Of a stretch of 64,000 nucleotides of DNA, positions 16,129 through 25,082 are shown in pieces. Every line of letters begins with the position of its first letter. Positions within the stretch are counted from its first letter, which is position 1. The DNA comes from Brevundimonas sp. UBA7506 (lineage in GTDB: Bacteria; Pseudomonadota; Alphaproteobacteria; Caulobacterales; Caulobacteraceae): positions 691,095-755,094 of the forward strand of contig NZ_DLNQ01000005.1 of assembly GCF_002479495.1 (NCBI RefSeq). Reading direction: 5' to 3'. The notes beneath the pieces were generated by a model, which saw only the letters and a program-made list of their open reading frames with translations, did no database searches and had not been told where the DNA came from. The position numbers and the translations under genes were made by a program.

Positions 16129-16287
16129 GGCGTATTCCTCCCTGCGCTCCCGAGCGGAGCGCCCCAGAACGCCCTTTCCTTCCCTCCGGTCCCAAGACGC
16201 CTGGCCTGGCCCAGGGCTGGATCAGACCCGGCGCACGCCCCGTTCACCTGTTCGCCCTGGGCTGGGCGCAAGCGTCGCAAGCAGACG

Positions 16288-16620
16288 TCAGCCGCCGGAG
16301 AGGATCATGGCGGACTTGCGATCCTTCGGATGCAGGGCGCCCTCAGCGTCGATCAGGCCGATGTTGGGGAGATCGACCGGACCACCTTGCTTGAATGCGC
16401 CCCGCCACTCCCGCCCCAGAGGCGCGTTCGCAGAAAACGCGTTAGCCATGCAGGCGTGGACCTGCGCCTGACCCAGGCGACGCCGCCCCGCGGCCGAGCC
16501 GCCCGGTTCCCCCTGAAGTCGATAGAAGGCGCGTCCGCGGGACAGGGTATCGGGCGAAAGACGGACGAGCGCATCCGAGACCAGGTCGTCGTAGCAGACG
16601 ATATCCGGGAGCCAGGCCAC
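16288..16620 (-). CDS. Coding-like ORF of unknown function
   Basis: A 110-codon frame (GTG 16620 start is a guess) with high GC at third positions and normal composition, e.g. WLPDIVCYDDLVSDALVRLS and VDLPNIGLIDAEGALHPKD. No ribosome site or family was recognised. It lies upstream of the RadC-like operon on the same strand and may be a fragment of a larger lost gene. Confidence 0.3.
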   Translation of the reverse strand: MAWLPDIVCYDDLVSDALVRLSPDTLSRGRAFYRLQGEPGGSAAGRRRLGQAQVHACMANAFSANAPLGREWRGAFKQGGPVDLPNIGLIDAEGALHPKDRKSAMILSGG

Positions 16621-16662
16621 TGAGACCGAAGCCCGACACAAGCTGGGTCTCGCATGTGGAAA

Positions 16663-16688
16663 GGAACCATTCCTGTCGGGAGGTCGTC
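16663..16688 (+). promoter_or_regulatory. EcfG-like promoter
   Basis: GGAAC 16663-16667, 17 bases, CGTC 16685-16688, about 29 bases before ATG 16717. A palindrome-like sequence (AGACCG-AAGC-CCGACA) lies at 16623-16638 but 24 bases from the -35, so it does not fit the composite layout of the other sites. Confidence 0.4.
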
Positions 16689-16716
16689 TGTATGGGAGGC
16701 GGGCAGGAGCACGACC

Positions 16717-16953
16717 ATGACATCCGAGCAATCCCGAAGACGGGCGCGCAACGCCGCGACGCCCGACGGCAAGCCGGAGGCCGACGAATCCGACGAGGCC
16801 GTGGAGCGCGTTGGCCGCGAGTCCCGCCGGCGCGCCGGTCCGGACGGCCCGGATGCGACGGAAGTCGGCGACATCTTCAAGAGGCCGCCCGATCGACGGC
16901 GGTCGAGAGAGACCGGCAACAAGACGTCGGAGGAGCGTCCGCCGAATGGCTGA
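16717..16953 (+). CDS. Small hydrophilic charged protein
   Basis: A 78-residue Arg/Glu/Asp/Pro-rich protein with no hydrophobic region, likely disordered. ATG 16717 has AGGAG seven bases upstream. Its stop overlaps the start of the GH65 gene by eight bases, so the two are translationally coupled. Similar short, charged, proline-rich proteins occur elsewhere here (24662, 40876). No function is known. Confidence 0.5.
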   Translation: MTSEQSRRRARNAATPDGKPEADESDEAVERVGRESRRRAGPDGPDATEVGDIFKRPPDRRRSRETGNKTSEERPPNG

Positions 16954-19021
16954 CCGTACAGCGCCGCCGCTCAATCCAGAGCCCGTCTTCGGGCCGAGAG
17001 ACGGCGACCTGCCGCCCTATCTAGGCAACGGCTTGATCGGCCTGAGGGTCCGCGAGGTCCCCCTCTTCGCCGGCATGGTCCTCGTCAGCGGGCTGGCCGG
17101 CGCCCACCCCGAGCGCGGGATAGAGGCCGCCGCCGCCGCGCCCTATCCTCTGTCCGGTGACCTGGCGATCGACGGGGTCTGGATGAGCGAGCAGCCCTGG
17201 GCCGTGAGCGATCTCCGTCAATCCTACGACTTCGCGAACGCCGAACTCCATTCCGCCTTTACCTATCAGGTCGGGGCGCGGCGCCTTTCGGTCGAGGTCG
17301 TCGCCTTCGCCAGCCGCACCGCCCCCTCGATCGTCGCCCAGGAGGTCCGGGCCACGGCTGACGGCCCCTGCGACCTGAAGTTCCGGGCTGTAGTGTCGAT
17401 CGCCGGACTGACCGGACGGGTCGCAAGACGGCGCACGGATACGCCCGGCGAACCCGAGCCCGCCTGTGACGGCAGCCTCCTGTGGGAAACGGCCGAAGCC
17501 CTCGGACAGTGCGGTCTGGCCCTGACCACCGAAGCCCCCGCGGCCGCCCGTCGTCAGGTCCTGACCTGGTGCGACGCCGGCCCTCTCTGCACGGAGCATG
17601 AGATCGGGCTGGCTTCAGGAAAACCCGCGCGTTTTCGGCAACTGGCGGCCCTGATCCCCTCCGTCCTCCACGCCCGGCCTGACGAGGAGGCCGTCAGGCG
17701 CGTGGCGCGAGCGTCCCGGGACGGGTTCGACGTGCTGAGACGATGCAACCGCGCAGCCTGGGCGGAGATATGGGAGGGTCGAATCGTCATTGTCGGCGCA
17801 AGCGCGCGGCATCAGGCGCTGATCGACGCCGCCTTCTACTACCTGAACGCTTCCGCCCACCCCGCTTCTCCGGCCTCCACCTCGATCTTCGGCCTGGCGA
17901 CATGGCGGGACTATCACTACTACTACGGCCATGTGATGTGGGATGTGGACGCCTTCTGCCTTCCGCCCCTGGTCCTCATGCAGCCCGACGCGGCGCGCGC
18001 CATGCTGGCCTTCCGGAGTCGAGGACGGCCTGCGGCGGCGGCCAATGCGCGCCTCTCCGACCGTCAGGGGCTGCAATATCCCTGGGAAGCCGCGCCCGGC
18101 ACCGGCCAGGAGGCGGCGCCCGGCGCCGGCGACGCCGCCCATCACGAGGACCATGTCTCCCTGCATGTGGCCCGCGCCTTCTCCCTCTTCGCCGACGCCA
18201 CGGGCGACCAGAGATTTCTGGAAGAGGAGGCCTGGCCGGTCCTCAGCGGGGTGGCCGACTGGTTCGTGAGCCGCGTGAGCCGGACAGGTCGGGGATTCGA
18301 GCTTCTGAGGTCCATGGGCCCTGCGGAGGTCCCCACGCCCCCGGACAACGACGCCTTCAGTCTTATGGCCGGCGCCGACGTGCTTCAGCGCGCCCTGCGC
18401 GTCTCGGAACGCCTGCGGCGGCCCGCGCCCGACGCCTGGAAGACGGTGCTCGCCGACCTCTACCTGCCGATGCGCTCCGACGGAGTCATCGCCGCCCATG
18501 ACGACTATGACCGCCGCGAGGAAAAGGGCGCCACGCCCTCCCCCCTGGCCGGGCTGTTTCCCTATGACTTCCCGGCCTCGCCCTCCGTGGGCCGCAAGAC
18601 CCTGGCCTTCTACCTCAAGCTCTGGCCCGACTATGTCGGATCGCCCATGTTGCCCGCCCTCTACTGCGTCTGGGCGGCGATGGCCGGCGACCGGGACCTG
18701 GCGCTCAAGCTGTTTGAGGAAGGCTTCGCCGCCTACGACCGACCCCGGTTTCACCAGTGCCTTGAATACCGGCTGGATCACGCCAACGGGCCCGCAGCCG
18801 GGCCCTTCTTCGCCAATCTCGGCGGCATGCTTCTCGGTCTCTGCTACGGTTTGACAGGACTGGTGGTGGACGACGGCGAGCCGGATACCTGGGCCCGCCG
18901 CCCGATCACCCTCCCGGCCGGCTGGGAGGCTGTCAGGATCGACCGCCTCCGGGTGAGAGGCCGTTCGGCGCGCCTTGTCGCGCGGCAGGGCGCCGAGCGC
19001 GCCGAGCTTTCATTTTCCTGA
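16946..19021 (+). CDS. Glycoside hydrolase family 65 protein
   Basis: A 691-residue cytoplasmic enzyme of the GH65 (alpha-alpha)6-barrel group, which hydrolyses or phosphorolyses alpha-glucosides such as trehalose, maltose or kojibiose. Visible family landmarks are GHVMWDVDAFCLPPL (about residue 328) and an MGPAE...DNDAF segment (about 460) at the place of the general-acid Glu. ATG 16946 is used, with GGAGGAG ten bases upstream. It is coupled to the small gene before it. A link to trehalose or compatible-solute turnover under stress is plausible but inferred. Confidence 0.88.
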   Translation: MADRTAPPLNPEPVFGPRDGDLPPYLGNGLIGLRVREVPLFAGMVLVSGLAGAHPERGIEAAAAAPYPLSGDLAIDGVWMSEQPWAVSDLRQSYDFANAELHSAFTYQVGARRLSVEVVAFASRTAPSIVAQEVRATADGPCDLKFRAVVSIAGLTGRVARRRTDTPGEPEPACDGSLLWETAEALGQCGLALTTEAPAAARRQVLTWCDAGPLCTEHEIGLASGKPARFRQLAALIPSVLHARPDEEAVRRVARASRDGFDVLRRCNRAAWAEIWEGRIVIVGASARHQALIDAAFYYLNASAHPASPASTSIFGLATWRDYHYYYGHVMWDVDAFCLPPLVLMQPDAARAMLAFRSRGRPAAAANARLSDRQGLQYPWEAAPGTGQEAAPGAGDAAHHEDHVSLHVARAFSLFADATGDQRFLEEEAWPVLSGVADWFVSRVSRTGRGFELLRSMGPAEVPTPPDNDAFSLMAGADVLQRALRVSERLRRPAPDAWKTVLADLYLPMRSDGVIAAHDDYDRREEKGATPSPLAGLFPYDFPASPSVGRKTLAFYLKLWPDYVGSPMLPALYCVWAAMAGDRDLALKLFEEGFAAYDRPRFHQCLEYRLDHANGPAAGPFFANLGGMLLGLCYGLTGLVVDDGEPDTWARRPITLPAGWEAVRIDRLRVRGRSARLVARQGAERAELSFS

Positions 19022-19051
19022 TGCCAGGACGTCACCGGCGGGCCGCGCATT

Positions 19052-19273
19052 TCAAAGCGCTTTCAGTCCACGGCCCTGCATTCCTGCGTCCCGCCCGCAT
19101 CGAAGGCGGAAGGCCAGGGGCGAAAACACTTCTCCAGTTCCCCCATCCTGAATGATCACGCCCGTCAGCCCCTGGGCCTCGAACAACGCCGCCAGGCGCA
19201 GGGCCGCGCGGTCGTCGGACACGCAGGTGGCGAGGTCTTTCTCGCCGGTTTCATAGGTGACCAGATAGGACAT
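19052..19273 (-). CDS. 73-residue hypothetical protein in the palindrome regulon
   Basis: A small soluble protein (MSYLVTYETGEKD...) with a strand-helix-strand start and a basic tail. No family is recognised. ATG 19273 has two purine-rich ribosome sites upstream. It is listed with good confidence because a near-ideal palindrome-plus-promoter element (19303-19350) lies 58 bases upstream. Convergent with the GH65 gene. Confidence 0.6.
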   Translation of the reverse strand: MSYLVTYETGEKDLATCVSDDRAALRLAALFEAQGLTGVIIQDGGTGEVFSPLAFRLRCGRDAGMQGRGLKAL

Positions 19274-19302
19274 GGATCGCTCCCGGCTCCCCTCCTTCGT
19301 CA

Positions 19303-19350
19303 AGCGCTCTCGCCGGCCGCCGTCTCCCTGTGTCGGATGCCCGACACAGG
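19303..19350 (-). promoter_or_regulatory. Palindrome plus EcfG-like promoter
   Basis: TGTCGG-ATGC-CCGACA (19331-19346), with arms extending to 10 bp each at 19327-19350. On the minus strand three bases later is GGAGA (19327-19323), then 16 bases, then CGCT (19306-19303). The core starts 58 bases upstream of ATG 19273. Confidence 0.65.
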
Positions 19351-19580
19351 ACAGTCCCGACATTGGCGGCGCCCCCGACCGGGAACCGGGGGACTTTCCA
19401 ACGGCGGATGGCGGACGCCGCGCGCCTTGCGACGACGACGTCCGCCCGCCGAAGGATGGAGCGCATCACAGCTCCGTAGCGGCAATGATCAAGGGCCATG
19501 CTCTGTTCCGCTTCACACAGACGCCGAACGTTTTGTTGACGAAGACCGTCCCACCATCCTCGAGGTCAGGAGAGACCGGC

Positions 19581-21371
19581 ATGACCCCTATGGAGCGACG
19601 GTGGATTGGAGAGGCCCTGAGGCGGCGCGCGGAGCAGTGGCGCACGCGGATCGGGTTCGGCCTGCTGATCGCCCTGGTCTTCTGGCCCATGACGGGTTCC
19701 CTTTTCGCCCTGGCCTGGACCGGGACCTATCTTCTCGTCCAGGCCGGCGAGCGCTTCCTGACCGCCCTGTGGAGCGCCTCCCCCCGGCTCCGGCGACGTC
19801 TGACGTTTCCGGGTCTGGCTCTGGTCCTGGCGGGCAACCTGGTCTTCGCCAGCTTCGCCCTGCGCCAGGCCATGACGCTGGACACGCTCGGCCTTGTCTG
19901 CGCCGCGGTCCTGGCTTCGGGAGCCCTCATCAATGGGGCCATGACGACCGGCGGCTCGCGCGCTGTCGCCCTGGCGGCCCTGGCTCCCCATATCGGACTG
20001 CTCCTGAGCCTGCCGCTCTTCCTCTACCTCAGCTATGACTCGCCGCTTGCGGCGGTGCAGCTCCTGGTGGCCGGCATTCTGCTGGCGGCCGCGACCGTGG
20101 CCGCCGTCAGGGGATTGTCCAGGACCATGGCGCGCCAGCGCGCCGCCGAGGCGGCGGCGGTCGCCGCGCGCCGTCAGGCGGAAGCGGCCAGCCGGGCCAA
20201 GAGCGCCTTCATCGCCAATATGAGCCATGAAATCAGGACGCCGCTCAACGGCGTCCTGGGTCTGGCGCGAGCGCTCGCGGGCGCCGACCTGCCGCCGCGC
20301 GAGCGCGAGCAGAGTCTGCTGCTGCTGGAATCCGGCGAAGCGCTCAGGGTCCTGCTCAACGACATGCTTGACCTGTCCAAGATCGAGGCCGGTCACTTCG
20401 TTCTGGATTCCCGCCCCTTCGCCCTGCGCGACCTGCTCGACCGTCTGGTCCGCCTCTTCGAACCCGCGGCGGCGGCCAAGGGTCTGGAGCTGCGTCTGGC
20501 CGCTTCGCCGGACCTTGCGGAGGTCTATGTCGGCGATGAAACGCGGGTGCGCCAGATCATGGCCAATCTCATCTCGAACGCCGTCAAATTCACTGACCAT
20601 GGCCGGATACTGGTCGAGGCTCGCCCCGCCCCGCAGGGCTTGCGGCTGGCGGTGTCCGACACCGGGCCCGGGGTGGCCGCCGACCAGATGGCGCTGCTTT
20701 TCCAGAAGTTCGTGCAGCTCGACGAGTCCCCGACGCGCCGTCACGGCGGCGCCGGTCTGGGCCTTTCTCTCTGCGCCGATCTGGTCGCGCTGATGAAGGG
20801 CGACATTCGCGCCGAACGTCTTCCGGAAGCGGGCATGAGGTTTGAAGTCGTCCTCCCGCTGCCCGAACAACGCAACCCGCCGCGGCCTCGGCAAGAGGCG
20901 GAACCCGCCCGGCCTGCGGCCGCCATCTGCGAAACCCCGCCGGGCGACCGGCCCGTTTCGCTGCAAATCCTGGCGGCGGAGGATCACCCGATCAATCGCA
21001 AGGTCCTCGAGCTTCTTCTCGAACCAGTCGATGTGGAATGCCATTTTGTCGAAAACGGCCTGGAGGCCCTCGAGGCCTGGCGGCAGCGCCACTGGGACGT
21101 GATCCTCATGGACGTACAGATGCCCGTCATGGACGGCATCGCCGCCACGCGCGCGATCCGCGCCGAAGAGACCTTCCTTGGACGACGGCGCACGCCGATC
21201 CTCGCCCTGACGGCCAACGCCCTGCAGCATCAGCGGGAAGAATATGCTGCGGCGGGGATGGATGACTTCGTCGGCAAGCCGGTGCAACCCGAAACCCTCT
21301 ACGCGGCCATCGAGCGGGCGGTCCAGGCTTCCGGCGACTCAGCCGCGGAACGGTCGACTTTCCACGCCTGA
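19581..21371 (+). CDS. Membrane hybrid sensor histidine kinase
   Basis: A 596-residue kinase. Residues 18-170 hold about five or six membrane spans. A coiled linker precedes the HisKA dimerisation domain with SHEIRTPLNG (phospho-His about 216), the ATPase domain follows (ISNAVKF and DTGPGV, then GGAGLGL), and a C-terminal receiver carries Asp about 511 (LMDVQMPVMDG). It senses an unknown signal and likely passes phosphate onward. ATG 19581 has AGGAGA seven bases upstream. No response regulator lies next to it; role in the stress block is unproven. Confidence 0.92.
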   Translation: MTPMERRWIGEALRRRAEQWRTRIGFGLLIALVFWPMTGSLFALAWTGTYLLVQAGERFLTALWSASPRLRRRLTFPGLALVLAGNLVFASFALRQAMTLDTLGLVCAAVLASGALINGAMTTGGSRAVALAALAPHIGLLLSLPLFLYLSYDSPLAAVQLLVAGILLAAATVAAVRGLSRTMARQRAAEAAAVAARRQAEAASRAKSAFIANMSHEIRTPLNGVLGLARALAGADLPPREREQSLLLLESGEALRVLLNDMLDLSKIEAGHFVLDSRPFALRDLLDRLVRLFEPAAAAKGLELRLAASPDLAEVYVGDETRVRQIMANLISNAVKFTDHGRILVEARPAPQGLRLAVSDTGPGVAADQMALLFQKFVQLDESPTRRHGGAGLGLSLCADLVALMKGDIRAERLPEAGMRFEVVLPLPEQRNPPRPRQEAEPARPAAAICETPPGDRPVSLQILAAEDHPINRKVLELLLEPVDVECHFVENGLEALEAWRQRHWDVILMDVQMPVMDGIAATRAIRAEETFLGRRRTPILALTANALQHQREEYAAAGMDDFVGKPVQPETLYAAIERAVQASGDSAAERSTFHA

Positions 21372-21542
21372 GCGCCGACCATCAGAGCGGGCCTTCAGTG
21401 GGCCGGCGGCGCCATGAAGCCGTCGGAACGGATATCTCGCTAAAAGACCCCTCGCCGAACCCGACCTCTCCCGTTTCGGCAAGCGTCTGGATGAGCATGT
21501 TATAAGGGTTCGGGCAGGTTCGCCCTCCTCGCAAAGGACCTC

Positions 21543-22739
21543 ATGGCGCGTCAATCAAGACTCTCGACGCGGCTGTCAGCCGCAAGCCTCGTCCACCTCG
21601 GCGCGCCGCGCCTGGCCGACCTGCTGATCGAGGCCGGCGCCGGAAACCCGAACCTGAAGCGCCGCCTTCGTCTCGAACTGGCGGCCGAGGCGGGGCCTGA
21701 TGTCCTGGCCCTGGAGATCGACAAGCGTATCACCGCTCTCGCCGCCGCCCGCACCCGCGTGTCATGGCGCAAGCGCGGCGAGCTGATCGAGGACCTCAAC
21801 GCCCACTTCCGGATGACCGTCGAGCGTCTGTCGCCGGAGGCGCCGGCCGAGGCGCTCGCCGTCCTCATCCGCTGGTTCGACCTCTATCCGGGCCTGGCCG
21901 CCCGCGTGAAGGACACACGGGGCGAACTCCCCGCCGCCTTCGAAGCGGCCGCGCCTGATCTCTTCGCGCTCGCAGAGGCTGGCGGCGACAAGGCCCTGCA
22001 GGATCTGGTCGACGCCCTTGAACGGCGTCCGCAGGACTATGGACGCTGGATTTCCGCTGCAAGCGACGCCCTGGGCCCCGTCGCGGCGCGCCGGCTGCTG
22101 GACGGCCTGGACGCCTCGGCCAGGAAGACCCCGGCAGGCCGGAACCTGCTGCGCCGCCTCGCGGACAGGGCCGGGGACCTCGATCTCTGGCTGTCCCTCG
22201 TCACCCCCGAACAGGCCGGTTCGCCCGACATAGCCGCGGACATCGCCCGCCGCCTTCTGGACGCCGGCCGCGTCGCCGAAGCCCGCGCCGCCCTGGAAGC
22301 CCCCTTGCGCCCCTCCCCGCTCAACCGGCGTTGGACCTTCGGCCATAACCCGAAGGAGGGCGCGCCCCGTCTGACCCCGGCCTGGGAAGCCGCCTCCATC
22401 GACGTGCTCGAGGCCGAAGGAAACCGCCAGGAGGCCCAGGACCTGCGGTGGACCCTGTTCGAGCGCGACCTGGCGGCCCCGGTTCTGCGCGACTACCTCT
22501 CGCGCCTGCCCGATTTCGACGACGTCGAGGCCCTGGACCGCGCCTTCGCCCATGCCTCCAGCCACCCTGACTTCGAGGCCGCCATGCGTCTTCTGATGGA
22601 CTGGCCCGCTCACAGGGAGGCGGCCGCCCTCGTCCTGGCGCGCCCCCGCGAGGCGCGCCAGGCTCGCCCGATGTCTGCGGACTGGGCCTCCCGTCTGGCC
22701 CAGCGTTATCCCGAAGCCGCCGACATCCTGGCCAGCTAG
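21543..22739 (+). CDS. DUF6880 family protein
   Basis: A 398-residue all-helical, Ala/Leu/Arg-rich cytoplasmic protein with repeated helix pairs, resembling DUF6880 proteins of alphaproteobacteria. These have no known activity; the repeat build suggests a scaffold or protein-binding surface. ATG 21543 lies after an AAAGGA site. Monocistronic; it converges with the alkB-dinB operon. Confidence 0.75.
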   Translation: MARQSRLSTRLSAASLVHLGAPRLADLLIEAGAGNPNLKRRLRLELAAEAGPDVLALEIDKRITALAAARTRVSWRKRGELIEDLNAHFRMTVERLSPEAPAEALAVLIRWFDLYPGLAARVKDTRGELPAAFEAAAPDLFALAEAGGDKALQDLVDALERRPQDYGRWISAASDALGPVAARRLLDGLDASARKTPAGRNLLRRLADRAGDLDLWLSLVTPEQAGSPDIAADIARRLLDAGRVAEARAALEAPLRPSPLNRRWTFGHNPKEGAPRLTPAWEAASIDVLEAEGNRQEAQDLRWTLFERDLAAPVLRDYLSRLPDFDDVEALDRAFAHASSHPDFEAAMRLLMDWPAHREAAALVLARPREARQARPMSADWASRLAQRYPEAADILAS

Positions 22740-22748
22740 GCTCTGCGG

Positions 22749-23327
22749 TCAGGCCAGGGTCCTGAAGGTGATCGAATAGCGCAGGGCCGTCATCGGCGAG
22801 ATCGAATGCTCCCAGTCCCTCCGCGCCTCGCCTGACAGTCGATAGGCCGATCCAGACGCCAGGGGCGCGGCTGACCGACGCCATCCCGTCCCGTCTTTCC
22901 GGCGCAGGCGCATGACGCAGGGCGCGAGAAAGGAGACGCCGAGGATCTCCCCGTAAATCGGCCGATCCCGGTGCCAGCCGATGCCGGCCCCGGGAGCGTA
23001 TTCATTGATCAGAGCCTGGACGAAAGCCGCCTCGTCCAGATCGAGCCGTCCCGTCAGACGTCGCAGCAGGTCTTGCAGAAACGCCGGCCAGGGATCCGCG
23101 GCTTCCAGCCGGCCCCGCTCCAGGTCGTAGCGACGTCCGAAGGCGGCGATCCGCCGGAAGCCCTGGTAGCCCATGTGCTCATAGGGGCTGAAGTCCAGCC
23201 CCTGCAGTTGCTCGACCACCGCCGCCTGCTCCGCCCCGGTCAGGACCTCCGGCCAGTAGTCGAAGCCCGGTGGAACGGCAGGCGCGCACACGTGGCCGAA
23301 CAGATCGGCCTGAGGCATGACCGTCAC
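22749..23327 (-). CDS. alkB: AlkB family 2-oxoglutarate/Fe(II) dioxygenase
   Basis: A 192-residue dioxygenase that reverses alkyl damage on nucleic-acid bases using iron and 2-oxoglutarate. Visible are the iron site HRD in GWHRDRP (His/Asp about 118-120), a later His in EHSISPM, and RYSITFR carrying the two Arg that bind 2-oxoglutarate. Start is GTG 23327, overlapping the dinB stop in GTGA, or ATG 23318. It is the second gene of a dinB-alkB operon, which couples lesion bypass with direct repair. Confidence 0.92.
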   Translation of the reverse strand: MTVMPQADLFGHVCAPAVPPGFDYWPEVLTGAEQAAVVEQLQGLDFSPYEHMGYQGFRRIAAFGRRYDLERGRLEAADPWPAFLQDLLRRLTGRLDLDEAAFVQALINEYAPGAGIGWHRDRPIYGEILGVSFLAPCVMRLRRKDGTGWRRSAAPLASGSAYRLSGEARRDWEHSISPMTALRYSITFRTLA

Positions 23328-24400
23328 AGCGCCAGTTCGCCCAAGTCAGGCTTCGCCGAGGCCTTCTCCAGATTGGACAGGGTCACCCCGACCAGGCACA
23401 CGCCCCTGGCCGGAGGATAGAGGGACCGCACCAGCAGGCGGGCGATCTCGCGCAACCGCGCCTTCGAGGCGACCGGCTCATTGAAGGAGCGGCTCCGGGT
23501 CGATTGCTGGAAGTCCGCCCACTTGACCTTCACCGTCACGGTCCGGCCGAGCGACCCGGCCTTTTCGCACCAGGCCCAGACATCGTCGGCCATCTCGTCC
23601 AGACCGGCCTCGATCGCCGCCGGATCGACCAGATCCCTGGCGAAGGTGGTTTCCGATCCGCTCGACTTGCGCTCGCGATCCGGATTGACCGGGCGCTGAT
23701 CCTCTCCCCGCGCCACGCCATGATACCAGGCGCCGGACTTGCCGAAGTGATGCTGCAGGAAGGCCGGGGACTGACGCCTCAGGTCCGCGCCGGTCTCTAT
23801 GCCCAGGCGGTTCATCTTCTCCGCCGTGACCGGCCCCACGCCATGGAAACGCTTGACCGGCAGGGCTTCGACAAAGGCCTCTCCTCGCCCGGGCGGGACC
23901 ACGAACTGGCCGTTCGGCTTACGCTGGTCCGAGGCCAGCTTGGCCAGGAACTTGTTGTAGGAAATCCCGGCCGAGGCCGTCAGGCCCGTCTTCTCGAGGA
24001 TGCGCGCGCGGATTTCCTCCGCCGTCGCCGAGGCCGTCGGCAGTCCCCGGATATTGGCGGTGACGTCGAGGTAGGCCTCATCGAGCGACAGGGGTTCGAT
24101 CAGATGTGTGTAGTCGGCGAAGATGGCGTGGATCTGCGCCGAGACGGCGCGATAGACCTCGAACCGGGGCGGTACGAAGATCAGCTCAGGGCATTTCCGC
24201 AAGGCCGTGCTCGACGGCATGGCCGACCGCACGCCGAACCTGCGCGCCTCATAGCTGGCGGCGGCGACCACGCCGCGCGAAGCGGCGTGGCCGACGGCGA
24301 CGGGACGACCGCGCAGGGCGGGATCGTCCCTCTGCTCCACCGAGGCGAAGAAGGCGTCCATGTCCACATGGATGATCTTGCGAGGCGCGGCGACGTCCAT
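23324..24400 (-). CDS. dinB: DNA polymerase IV
   Basis: A 358-residue Y-family polymerase that copies past damaged bases. Landmarks: HVDMDAFFASVE (first catalytic Asp, about residues 11-22), YEARRFGV, SLDEAYLDVT (second acidic pair, about 104-113), and NKFLAKLASD. Length fits the short DinB class. It is first in an operon with alkB. No LexA-type operator was recognised upstream; the 260-base upstream region also holds the promoter of a divergent small gene. Confidence 0.95.
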   Translation of the reverse strand: MDVAAPRKIIHVDMDAFFASVEQRDDPALRGRPVAVGHAASRGVVAAASYEARRFGVRSAMPSSTALRKCPELIFVPPRFEVYRAVSAQIHAIFADYTHLIEPLSLDEAYLDVTANIRGLPTASATAEEIRARILEKTGLTASAGISYNKFLAKLASDQRKPNGQFVVPPGRGEAFVEALPVKRFHGVGPVTAEKMNRLGIETGADLRRQSPAFLQHHFGKSGAWYHGVARGEDQRPVNPDRERKSSGSETTFARDLVDPAAIEAGLDEMADDVWAWCEKAGSLGRTVTVKVKWADFQQSTRSRSFNEPVASKARLREIARLLVRSLYPPARGVCLVGVTLSNLEKASAKPDLGELAL

Positions 24401-24583
24401 GCGCCACGCCTAGCAGAAAAAGAACAAATCAGGAACTACATCCCCGCCTGACAATGGCGTTTTCAACATCAGGCGCCATGCCAGGATACGGTCCCACCCG
24501 CTGTTCGCAGCCGCCGCATTCCTCGCCGGCCCCGCGCCGGAGCCCCCACGCATGTCCGGGACGGGTTCCAAAAAGGCTGATTG

Positions 24584-24627
24584 CGCCCGCTGCCGGACAG
24601 TAGGAACGCGGCCTCCAGCCGGCTGTT
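24584..24627 (+). promoter_or_regulatory. Palindrome plus EcfG-like promoter
   Basis: CGCCCG-CTGC-CGGACA (24584-24599; right arm perfect, left arm two mismatches), three bases, GGAAC (24603-24607), 16 bases, TGTT (24624-24627). The palindrome ends 63 bases before ATG 24662. The perfect -35 at the standard distance supports it despite the weak left arm. Confidence 0.6.
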
Positions 24628-24661
24628 CGACAGGCGTGGATCAACAGAGGGAGACACGTCA

Positions 24662-24904
24662 ATGGACCGAGACAAGGACGCCGACCGCTGGGGCGGCCCG
24701 GGCTCAAGTCACCAGAACCGGCAGGCCCCGCAGCCCGATCCCGTGGTGAAGGACGCCGAAGATCCCGATCATCTGTCGCCTCGCAGCCAGGTCTCGGGCG
24801 GCGGAGGCGAGAAGGATGTGCACAAGGGTCATTCGGCCGAGGCGCGTTCGACACGGCAGGCGTCCAGCGAGGAGAAGCGCCATGAACGCGACAATCGCCA
24901 GTAA
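24662..24904 (+). CDS. Small hydrophilic charged protein
   Basis: An 80-residue Asp/Glu/Arg/Gln/Gly-rich protein with no hydrophobic segments; probably disordered, of the kind often produced in desiccation or general stress. ATG 24662 has an AGGGAGA site. The composite stress promoter at 24584-24627 and a terminator at 25017-25041 bracket it as a single-gene unit. No family recognised. Confidence 0.6.
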   Translation: MDRDKDADRWGGPGSSHQNRQAPQPDPVVKDAEDPDHLSPRSQVSGGGGEKDVHKGHSAEARSTRQASSEEKRHERDNRQ

Positions 24905-25016
24905 ACGCCTCGGTCCTTCGAGCGACGAAGCCCGCTGGGCCCGTCGCCTGAGCCCGGACTAGCCCCGACCGCCCGCCTTCATCCGACCGCGTCGAGCCGC
25001 AAGGCTCCGCCATCGA

Positions 25017-25041
25017 GGCCCGTCTCCACCGGAGACGGGCC
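25017..25041. terminator. Bidirectional intrinsic terminator
   Basis: An 11-bp perfect GC-rich stem (GGCCCGTCTCC / GGAGACGGGCC) with a three-base loop, followed by TTCGTCCT. It lies between the convergent ends of the small charged-protein gene (24904) and the Zn dehydrogenase gene (25083). Confidence 0.75.
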
Positions 25042-25082
25042 TTCGTCCTGTTCGCCCGACGAGCCGGGCGTACTGAGGCGGC

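Noticed and set aside
16623..16638. AGACCG-AAGC-CCGACA upstream of the gene at 16717 as a member of the composite promoter
   Set aside because: No CGTT-like element at 23-26 bases; the only nearby EcfG-like -35 is 24 bases away, breaking the fixed layout.
24429..25013. Minus-strand 194-codon frame upstream of dinB
   Set aside because: Pro/Arg/Gly-rich shadow, overlapping a better-supported plus-strand gene, a promoter and a terminator.
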